Positions 8,412-15,600 of a stretch of DNA of 64,000 nucleotides are shown here, piece after piece. The stretch comes from Intestinimonas butyriciproducens (GTDB lineage: Bacteria; Bacillota; Clostridia; Oscillospirales; Oscillospiraceae). The position numbers were made by a program, and so were the translations under genes. The stretch is taken from positions 2,356,001 to 2,420,000 of the forward strand of contig NZ_CP011524.1 of NCBI RefSeq assembly GCF_004154955.1, in the 5' to 3' direction. Below the pieces are notes generated by a model. That model was not told the origin of the DNA. It saw only the letters and a list, made by a program, of their open reading frames with translations, and made no database searches. Each line of letters begins with the position of its first letter. The stretch's first letter is position 1.

Positions 8412-9467
8412 CTATTTTACCTGAAACATGTTGGTCATATCCAGGGTGATCTCGGTGGTGTAGGGATTCAGGAGCTCGTTGAATATCTCCAGGCATCCCT
8501 CCCGATCCAACTGATAGCACCAGGATACGCCGTTATAGCGCGCGTCTCCGTTGCCGGGCAGGGTGCCGGTGGAGACCCCGGTGCCGAAGTCCACACCCAC
8601 TGCCTGGGTGGCAAACCAGGCGATATCCGTGGCCGACAGATCTGTCTTTACGTTCTGGGTGAAAATATCCACAAAGTTATTGAAGAGGCTCAGGCTGGAC
8701 CAGGAGAGGACTTTTTTTGCAATGGCGGTGAGCATCTTCTGCTGAGTCTGGGTCCGGCCCACATCGGTGTAGCCGCTGCCGTCATTGTTGTGGCGAAAAC
8801 GGACCACCTCCAGGGCCTGCTGGCCGTTGAGATGCTGCATCCCCTCCTTGTAGTGGATGTAGAGCTCCTGGTCGGGGGTGGAATCATCATAATCCATATC
8901 GCAGGGGACGTAGAAATCAATGCCCCCCACCGCATCCACCAGGGCCTTGAATGCCCTGATGTTCACCGTCATATAGTGGTCGATGGGGATGCCTATGAGA
9001 TCGGAGACCGTCTCTTTCAGGGCCTCGATCCCGCCGGAGCCATAGACGGCGTTGATCTTCGGAAAGCTGCGGTCTACCAGGGTATCTCTGGGGATGGAGA
9101 CCACGCCCACCTTCTGCTCCGCTGTGTCGTAGGCCGCCACCATGATGGTGTCGGTGTTTCCGCCCCCCACGTCGGTGGCGGCCAGCAGAAAGGTATAGAA
9201 GCCCTCCTTGCGCACCAGGGGCACGGGTGTGGGGGTGGCCGCGCTTTCATCCTCCGGCGTGTCCGGATCGTCGGAAGCCGGGGCACGGGAAGGGATTGAG
9301 GTGGTCGGAGGCGCCGCCTGTTCCGGCGGGCGGACCAGGGCCTTGAACCCGCAGAAAAACACCACGATGAGGACGGAGACAGCCACGGCGGTCCGGTACA
9401 GCGCCCGACCAAGCCGCCGCACCCCGGAGGCCTTTCGCCGTTTCTTTTTCAGTAGACGCCTCGCCAA
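8412..9467 (-). CDS. LytR-CpsA-Psr (LCP) family cell-envelope ligase
   Basis: A 351-residue membrane-anchored enzyme of the family that attaches teichoic acids or capsule polymers to peptidoglycan. A basic N-terminus (RRLLKKKRRK) and one membrane helix (AVAVSVLIVVFFCGF) are followed by a Pro/Thr/Glu-rich spacer, then the LCP domain with GGGNTDTIMVAAYD, VGVVSIPRDTLV, KINAVYGSGG, and RFRHNNDGSGYTDVGRTQTQQ, which contains the conserved phosphate-binding arginines. The start is a TTG at 9467; no in-frame ATG fits, and a GAGAGGG site lies about 10 bases upstream. It is a single gene facing cysK. The polymer transferred cannot be determined. Confidence 0.9.
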   Translation of the reverse strand: MARRLLKKKRRKASGVRRLGRALYRTAVAVSVLIVVFFCGFKALVRPPEQAAPPTTSIPSRAPASDDPDTPEDESAATPTPVPLVRKEGFYTFLLAATDVGGGNTDTIMVAAYDTAEQKVGVVSIPRDTLVDRSFPKINAVYGSGGIEALKETVSDLIGIPIDHYMTVNIRAFKALVDAVGGIDFYVPCDMDYDDSTPDQELYIHYKEGMQHLNGQQALEVVRFRHNNDGSGYTDVGRTQTQQKMLTAIAKKVLSWSSLSLFNNFVDIFTQNVKTDLSATDIAWFATQAVGVDFGTGVSTGTLPGNGDARYNGVSWCYQLDREGCLEIFNELLNPYTTEITLDMTNMFQVK

Positions 9468-9639
9468 ACTCCGCTCACCCTCTCGATTATGTCAACGGAT
9501 ATCAGTATATCCGCTCCACGGTCGTTGGGCAAGCAAAAGTTTTATATTTCACAAAATTTTTATCTTTTTCCCCGCAGGTGGAGGATCGGGTCCATATCCT
9601 GTTCCGGCGCCGTGATCGGCTTCCGGTGTCTGACCGCCC

Positions 9640-9828
9640 TCAGTCCTCGATGTGGATAACGGCCACCGGGCATCCGTCGGCCGCCATCCTGACCTGCTCC
9701 TCATTCTCCCCGGTCGGCGCGCGGTATACCTCCGCCAGTCCGTCGTCCGCCATCTGAAAAACCTCCGGGCAGGTCCCGGCGCACAGCCCGCAGCTGATGC
9801 ACCCATCCCGATCTATCATGACCTTCAT
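9640..9828 (-). CDS. Single-cluster [4Fe-4S] ferredoxin
   Basis: A 62-residue acidic electron carrier. It has CISCGLC (Cys 10, 13, 16) and the distal Cys in DGCPVAVI (about 53), the pattern of monocluster ferredoxins; a further Cys at 20 before Pro is not needed for the cluster. Only one of the two usual Cys clusters is present, unlike 2[4Fe-4S] clostridial ferredoxins. An AAGAGATG-type site precedes the ATG. It stands alone, so its redox partner is not evident. Confidence 0.92.
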   Translation of the reverse strand: MKVMIDRDGCISCGLCAGTCPEVFQMADDGLAEVYRAPTGENEEQVRMAADGCPVAVIHIED

Positions 9829-10194
9829 CTCTTACTCTGCCTCCTTGTTTTAACGGCCTGTTCTGAAATCCTGAAACCATGCCCGCCGCCAGGGCGCAGC
9901 CGTCCCGGCGTTTGAGCGGGCCCGCGCTTTTCAGCCAGGTCTCAGGTTCCCGCATAGTATGGCTGCGCCGCGTTCAGGCTATTCATTTTTCCCATAAGCC
10001 GGTAAAAACAAACTCCCCCCATCCTGCGGCCCGGAGCGCAAGGAAACGGCACGACAAAACGTCGTGCCTCACTTCTTGTTTTGTTGTTGGTTCGAGCGGC
10101 GATATGGCGCCGCTCCGCTCACAACCCGGCGCAGCGTTCGTGATTGGGAAAGGGGGAGCAGAGGAGCGGGCGGATGACGTTTTTTTGCCATAGG
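9829..10194. other. Intergenic region with small hairpins, no gene seen
   Basis: No convincing reading frame. It holds a hairpin at 10048-10068 (GGCACGAC / GTCGTGCC), another at 10094-10115 (GAGCGGCG / CGCCGCTC), and a 14-bp perfect inverted repeat with a 3-base loop at 10176-10206 rich in T/A runs that overlaps the tRNA terminator to its right. No function is proposed. Confidence 0.5.
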
Positions 10195-10233
10195 CAAAAA
10201 AACGTCGGAGCAAAGTTCACTTTGCTCCGACGT
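10195..10233 (-). terminator. Terminator of tRNA-Leu(GAG)
   Basis: On the minus strand a 14-bp stem (10220-10233 with 10202-10215) is followed by a run of T (A-run 10195-10202 on plus). The stem core is nearly identical to the one after tRNA-Leu(CAG). Confidence 0.8.
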
Positions 10234-10320
10234 GGTGCGGCTGGCGGGAGTCGAACCCGCACGCCCATACGGACACAAGCACCTCAAGCTTGCCAGTCTA
10301 CCAGTTCCAGCACAGCCGCA
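10233..10320 (-). tRNA. tRNA-Leu (anticodon GAG)
   Basis: An 88-nt class II tRNA including encoded CCA. The acceptor stem TGCGGCT/AGCCGCA closes, the T-arm has GGGTTCGACTCCC, and there is a long variable arm. The anticodon stem CAAGC/GCTTG encloses loop TTGAGGT, giving GAG for leucine. The D-arm reads GAACTGGTAGAC. Confidence 0.95.
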
Positions 10321-10350
10321 GATCACAGCAACTCAACAAGCTGCCTGATT

Positions 10351-10379
10351 ATTATATTGCGTTTGGCCCTGTTTGTCAA
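10351..10379 (-). promoter_or_regulatory. Promoter of tRNA-Leu(GAG)
   Basis: On the minus strand TTGACA (10379-10374), 17 bp, TATAAT (10356-10351), a consensus sigma-A promoter about 30 bp upstream of the tRNA. Confidence 0.85.
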
Positions 10380-10422
10380 CTCAATTTTTTCTCCCGCACG
10401 CAAAAAAACAGCGAAAAAAGTG

Positions 10423-10451
10423 TTGACACCGGGGACATCCTATGGTAGTAT
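10423..10451 (+). promoter_or_regulatory. Promoter of tRNA-Leu(CAG)
   Basis: TTGACA (10423-10428), 17 bp, TAGTAT (10446-10451), about 30 bp before the tRNA 5' end. Confidence 0.8.
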
Positions 10452-10482
10452 ATTTCTTGCGCTGAACGGCGCAAAACCACTT

Positions 10483-10569
10483 GCGCGAGTGGTGGAATTG
10501 GTAGACTCGCTGGCTTCAGGTGCCAGTGTTCGCAAGGACGTGCGGGTTCGACTCCCGCCTCGCGCACCA
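10483..10569 (+). tRNA. tRNA-Leu (anticodon CAG)
   Basis: An 87-nt class II tRNA with encoded CCA. The acceptor stem GCGCGAG/CTCGCGC closes; the anticodon stem CTGGC/GCCAG encloses TTCAGGT, giving CAG for leucine. It has a long variable arm and the same GGGTTCGACTCCC T-arm as the divergent tRNA-Leu(GAG). Confidence 0.95.
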
Positions 10570-10570
10570 C

Positions 10571-10604
10571 GCCGGAGCAAAGTTCGCTTTGCTCCGGCTT
10601 TTTT
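10571..10604 (+). terminator. Terminator of tRNA-Leu(CAG)
   Basis: A 12-bp stem (10571-10582 with 10587-10598, loop TTCG) followed by six T. Confidence 0.9.
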
Positions 10605-10679
10605 ATGCCCGCGGCAAAAACGCACGTCGTCCGTCATCTTTCGAGATTTTGTGGATTTTGTAAAAATGGGACATCCCCC

Positions 10680-10707
10680 TTGACTTTTAAGGGTTACGTT
10701 GTATAAT
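10680..10707 (+). promoter_or_regulatory. Promoter of the cobalamin-riboswitch locus (rightward)
   Basis: TTGACT (10680-10685), 16 bp, TATAAT (10702-10707). It drives the 480-nt leader carrying the riboswitch before the beta-propeller gene. Confidence 0.75.
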
Positions 10708-10750
10708 AAAAGGCGACAGAAATCCAGAAATAACCTTACAACTTTATAAC

Positions 10751-10960
10751 GTGCATTGTGCCCCTGCGCCTGGGACCCGGGCAGGCGCAGGGATGAGGGA
10801 ATTTCGGTGAGACTCCGGAGCTATTCCGTATCCGTGTGTGCATGAGGCTGTTGTTCGCGGCGTGAGCCGGCCATTGGGGGGACCCCGAGAAGGTGGAGCA
10901 GCAGACGTGGGCCCCTGTGCCGGGGCCCGGAAGCATAAGCCGGTAGACCTACAGTGTTCG
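10751..10960 (+). promoter_or_regulatory. Cobalamin riboswitch (somewhat divergent) upstream of the beta-propeller gene
   Basis: The conserved core reads GGGAATTTCGGTGAGACTCC followed by GGAGCTATTCCGTATCCGTG, matching the B12-box pattern GGGAA..GGTG.AA.TCC..GCTG.CCCGC..CTGT with substitutions. It is followed by CCATTGGG..GAGAAGGTGG and closes with AAGCCGGTAGACCTACAG. The closing stem P1 can form between CATTGT (10754-10759) and ACAGTG (10951-10956). A terminator follows at 11007, so control is probably by transcription termination when B12 binds. It is less canonical than the element at 25890-26110; secondary structure was checked by eye only. Confidence 0.75.
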
Positions 10961-11006
10961 AGACCGCGTCCGCGTTGTGCGGGTGCGGAGATTGTCTACG
11001 GGAACA

Positions 11007-11056
11007 AACGGCCGTGACGAATGGAAGTACATTCGTCGCGGCCGTTTTCTATTTTT
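11007..11056 (+). terminator. Riboswitch expression-platform terminator
   Basis: A 17-bp stem with a wobble (11007-11023 with 11030-11046) followed by TTTTCTATTTTT. It lies between the cobalamin aptamer and the first gene, the arrangement of a riboswitch that terminates transcription. Confidence 0.8.
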
Positions 11057-11130
11057 CGGGCGTGGCCCGCGGCTTTCTAGGGGCCGCCGGAGCGCCGGTG
11101 CGCCTTGCAAATTCAATAGAGAAAGGAGAC

Positions 11131-11178
11131 ATGCCCACAGATCAACTGCGATCCCGTTCCCAAAATATATGTATGTGA
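11131..11178 (+). CDS. Possible 15-codon leader peptide
   Basis: An ATG at 11131 behind a strong GAAAGGAG site opens a frame of 15 codons (MPTDQLRSRSQNICM) that stops 13 bases before the beta-propeller start. No homology is recognisable. It may be a translated leader coupled to the next gene or simply chance; only the good ribosome site and the position favour it. Confidence 0.3.
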   Translation: MPTDQLRSRSQNICM

Positions 11179-11191
11179 AAGGAAGGGTAAC

Positions 11192-12532
11192 ATGCAAACG
11201 AAACTGAACCTGAGAAAAGTCCTCGCCCTGGGCGCCACCCTGGCTATGCTGGCCACCAGCGCCCTCGCCTCCTCCACCAGCTCCTGGCCCGTCTACGGCG
11301 GGAACGCCAACCACAACAGCGTGGTCAGCGGCGCGCCCACCTCGTCCCCCACAGTCGCAGAAATCAACCTGCTTAACGCGAACAGCGGCTGGGACGGCGT
11401 GGACACCGTGCCCGTGATGGAAACCGTGGACGGCGTGACCTACGCCTATGTGCTCTATGACGGACATGCGGCCGGCTCCCACCTGGCAAAATTCAATTGC
11501 GGTACGGCGATCAGCAACACTGGGAGCAGCGGCGACGCGATCTATGCCGCCGCAAAGGAATGGGACGTACAGCTTGGGAGCGCCTCCGGCTTCCAGCTCT
11601 CCACCCCGGTCCTCTATGGAGGCAAAGTGTATGTGGCCACCAACGGCGGCGAGGTCTACGCCGTGGACACCAGTAACGGCGCAAAATCGCTGGTCGTTTC
11701 GGTGAGCACGGGCCAGATCAACACCCCGCTGACCATCTATGACGATTATCTCTACTTCGGCACCTGGGTCGGCAACGGCACCATCGAGGGCGCCACGGCG
11801 CCGGGCCGCTACTACCAGGTGGCTCTGAATGACACCGACAACGTACAGTCCGTGTCCTCCATCGCCAAGGGCTTCTACTGGGCCGGGGCCGTGGTGTCCG
11901 GCAGCTACATCTACTTCGGCGGCGACGGCGGCTATCTGTACTACCGCCCGGTGGGAAGCGGCTTCGGGACCACCTCCGACACGGATATTCAGAGCACCAG
12001 CCTGAACCTGGCTACCGACACGGACGGCGCGTCCGACGTGGGCAACATCCGGTCCACCGTCATGCTGGACGGCGGCAAGCTGTACTTCACCAGCCAGGGC
12101 AAATACCTCTGGTGCTGCACCATCGGCAGCAGCGGCGCCCCCGCCATCAGTTGGAAGGCCTCCCTGGGCGGCACCTCCACCTCCACCCCCACCAAGGTGG
12201 GCGACCGCATCTACGTGGGCTACTACTCCGGCTTCAGTGCCGGCGGCGTTCAGTGCGTCGGCGCCAGCGGGAGCCATACCGTGGCCACGGTGGCCTCCGG
12301 CTTCCCGGTCCAGAGCTCCATCCTGGTCCAGGGCGCCGGCACCGGCACCGACTACCTGTACTTCAACACCAACTCCGGCTCCGGCGCGGGCTACTGCTAC
12401 AGCTACAACGGCAGCGCCGGCGCTTCGGTGTGGTCCACCAGAGGCGACACCTACGCCCTGGGCGGCATGGCCTGTGACAACGGCTACCTCGTCTTTGGCA
12501 ACGATAAGAATCACCTGTACGTGGTGAAATAA
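11192..12532 (+). CDS. Secreted beta-propeller (PQQ-like repeat) protein under a B12 riboswitch
   Basis: A 446-residue exported protein. The signal peptide (MQTKLNLRKVLALGATLAMLATSALA) has an AxA-type cleavage site and no lipobox, so it is secreted or held non-covalently. The mature part is a chain of PQQ-like beta-propeller blades: STPVLYGGKVYVATNGGEVYAVDTSN, TPLTIYDDYLYFGTW, AGAVVSGSYIYFGGDGGYLYY, RSTVMLDGGKLYFTSQGKYLW, STPTKVGDRIYVGY and the last blade GGMACDNGYLVFGNDKNHLYVVK, about seven in all. An AAAGGAAGGG site precedes the ATG. It lies behind a cobalamin riboswitch and 78 bp before a giant S-layer-anchored DUF4430 protein. By context it may bind B12 at the surface, as the unrelated-lineage beta-propeller BtuG does in Bacteroides; that role is inference. 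Confidence 0.8.
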   Translation: MQTKLNLRKVLALGATLAMLATSALASSTSSWPVYGGNANHNSVVSGAPTSSPTVAEINLLNANSGWDGVDTVPVMETVDGVTYAYVLYDGHAAGSHLAKFNCGTAISNTGSSGDAIYAAAKEWDVQLGSASGFQLSTPVLYGGKVYVATNGGEVYAVDTSNGAKSLVVSVSTGQINTPLTIYDDYLYFGTWVGNGTIEGATAPGRYYQVALNDTDNVQSVSSIAKGFYWAGAVVSGSYIYFGGDGGYLYYRPVGSGFGTTSDTDIQSTSLNLATDTDGASDVGNIRSTVMLDGGKLYFTSQGKYLWCCTIGSSGAPAISWKASLGGTSTSTPTKVGDRIYVGYYSGFSAGGVQCVGASGSHTVATVASGFPVQSSILVQGAGTGTDYLYFNTNSGSGAGYCYSYNGSAGASVWSTRGDTYALGGMACDNGYLVFGNDKNHLYVVK

Positions 12533-12541
12533 TCCCAGGGA

Positions 12542-12579
12542 CCGTCGCCGGGGCGGTCGACCGCCCCGGCGACGGATTT
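12542..12579 (+). terminator. Hairpin between the propeller and giant surface-protein genes
   Basis: A perfect 17-bp self-complementary stem (12542-12558 with 12559-12575) followed by ATTTT. The short T-run suggests partial termination or a processing/stability hairpin lowering expression of the next gene. Confidence 0.6.
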
Positions 12580-12610
12580 TCCCATATTCTAGAGAGAGGT
12601 GAAGGAATTG

Positions 12611-15600
12611 ATGAAAAGGCGACTGCTGTCCCTGTTCCTGGCCCTGACCCTGCTCCTGTCCCTGTGCGCCCCCACCGCCTGGGCCCAGGAGCCTACAAGC
12701 GAGCAAATCAAGTTTGTCATCGACCTGACCGGCTATACCGGTGAGGTCGACAATGGACTTCAATATAGGCCCTCTGGTTCGAACTCATTTACTCCGATCT
12801 CCATCACCCCCGGCCAGAAAAACGAATTCTTTCTGTCGACCGGGGATAGTCTTTCTCCTGGTAATTCGCAACTCACCTTTACCACCCAGACAGTGAAGGA
12901 GTGGCGTGTGTCTGTCACCGGCCTGGATGACTTCGAAAACTATCTGCTGACGGATGATTCGACAGGCAAACAGACTCTGTATTATAAAAAGACGACATCC
13001 GTATCATCTAATTCCTATCAACTCTGTAGTGTCGAGGGCAACGTCTTCACTCTCCACTGGATCCCTCGCGGTGTATCAAGAATATTTGGGGAAGCCTATT
13101 GGGGTAAGGGCGGCCAGACCGTCAAGATCACCCCCACCTTTATGACGAGCCAATATTCTCTCACCGCAGCGCCCGATGACTCGGTCAAGGGCTCTGTCTC
13201 CGCCACCGTTACGGGAACCGACGTCTATACCCTCCGGGCCACGCCCGGCGAGGGGTACTCCTTTGACTACTGGCGGAACGGAGCCTACGACGCATATCCC
13301 GACGACCCGGTGTATCAGATCCGGGAGAACCCCTATACCACCCCGGCGCTGACCCAGGATGCGCGCTACACCGCCTATTTCCGGAAGAGCCATACTCCCA
13401 CCGTGTCCGCCTCCCCGGCGGAGGCGGGGACCGTGTCGGCGAAGCAGTTGCGCGAAGACACCTGGAGGCTGTCCGCCTCCGACGGCGAAATGGGCTATAC
13501 CTTCCAGTGCTGGAACCGGGACGGCTATGCCCAGGACGACCCGGTGTACCGGCTGACCAACCAGATAGTGGAGGTGACCCTGGACGGGGACGCGGCCTAC
13601 ACCGCCTATTACGCTCCCAAGCAGGTCACCGGCGTGGCCATCACAGGGGCCGGCTGGGGGGGGAACTATGGCTCCGACGCCGGGGACCTCCCCATCTATG
13701 CGGGGACCCGCGCCACCGTGTCTGTCCAGATCGCGAGCAACACTTCTATTTATCGTTTGCCAAACAGCCATTTGGCGGTGTACGCCGGGGATCAGGCCGC
13801 CGTGGAGGCCGGGACCGCCGCCCTCCTGGGCCAGGAGGACAGCGGAGAGTCTGGGCTGGGCAGTACCATTTCCGTGGCGGTGTGGCCCCAGGGGGTGGAG
13901 CGGATCACCGCCGTGGCCTGGACCGACGGGTTTGAAAAGCACTATGACACCATGGCCGTGAAGACCGCCGCTGTGGACGCGCTGGACCTCACCTGGCTCT
14001 CCTCCCCCCAGGCGTACCGCACCTCCGCCGGCTCCGCCATCAACCACCCCGCCTTCACTGATGTGGCGGCCTTCGTGGACCGGCAGACCGGGCAGCCCGC
14101 CCTCTACGCCGCCGGTCTCGGCGGCGTGTTCAAGCTGGACTACGGCGGCAAGACCGACCTGGTCCCCATGGCCGGCCTGGAGGACCTGGGCAACGGCGGG
14201 GACAACTCCTCCTACTGCTCCTACGTCCTGGGAGTGGGGGGGCCCGACGCGGAGACCCTGACCGCCTTTGTGAAGGTGGCGCAGCTCAACGATTGGGGCG
14301 GTGCCGACCGCACCTATGAGCTGCGCCGGTACGACGCCGCCCAGGGAAGCTGGATCACGGTGGAGGGCTCCCAGATGCCCACCACGGTGAGCTGGCCCGG
14401 CGACGACTGGGACTACCCCGTCCTGGTGCTGGACGGGGACGACGTGTGGACCGGGCGCGCCCACTGGGACGGCGCCGAATGGACGAACCACGACTACCAC
14501 TTCACCGCCTTCTTCCAGGGGGAGGACGGCGCCGCCTATGCCACCAACCAAGATACATGGGCTCAGTATTCCTCCTACCGCTATGACGACGGCGCCTGGA
14601 CCAAGCTGGAGGACCTGCCCGGCGCCCTGGTCGGCGCCTCCCCCGACGGGAAGCTGCTGGTGGGTCTGGGGACCTGGCAGTATGGCGGCTTGTGGACGGA
14701 GGGCTACGCCGTGGTGGAGGACGGCAAGACCACCGCCTCCTACCCCGCCGTGAGCTACTCCGCCCTGGGCGGCTACTGGACCCCTGCCGGCTGCACCGTC
14801 TCCAACCAAACCCTCGCCCCTGCGGCCATCGGCTTCGGCGGGGACGGCGCGGTGTACGCCGCCGTGAACATACTCTCGAGCGGCAGCTACCTCCTCCGGG
14901 CCGGTGAAGCCGGCTGGCAGCCCATGGACACCTCGGAGGCCTTCGACGCGGCGGGCGCCTCGGACGCGTATACCCGCCCCACCGCCATCAGCCGGATCAC
15001 CGCCGCCGCCGAGGGCGTGACCCTCTTCTACGGCACCGACGGCGCGATGTATCTCCAGACCGCCGATTTCACCATCACCTTCCACTCCAACGGCGGCAGC
15101 GATGTGGCCCCCGTGACGGGCCAGGCGTGGAGCGCCGTCTCCGTGCCCAGGCCCACCCGCGATGGGTACACCTTCGCCGGGTGGTACTATGACAACGACA
15201 CCTTTGAAAAGCCCTGGAGCGAGACGGTCATCCCCGCCTCCAACCTGGACCTCTACGCCAAGTGGACCAAGAGCGGCAGCGTGATCGACCCCGACAAGGA
15301 CCCCTATCACGAGGACCGCCAGAAGGCCCTGGCCCAGTTGGATGAGGCCCTGAACCGTATGGACCGGAAGGACTACAGCGAGGACAACTGGAAGACCATC
15401 CTCCTGGAGTATGAAAACGGCGTATACGCCATCGGCGTCGCCAAGCCCAAGCCCGTCAGCGACGACATCGACGACGTCAACCAGGCCATCTACAACACCA
15501 TCTATAAGGCCCTCAACGCCGCCATCAACCGCATGAACGCCGTGCCCGTGCAGTCCGTGGGGAACATCACCGTGGCCGTCTCCGTGGACGCCAACACCAT

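Noticed and set aside
10144-10683. Open frame across the tRNA-Leu region
   Set aside because: It runs through two tRNA genes and their promoters; no ribosome site or protein character.
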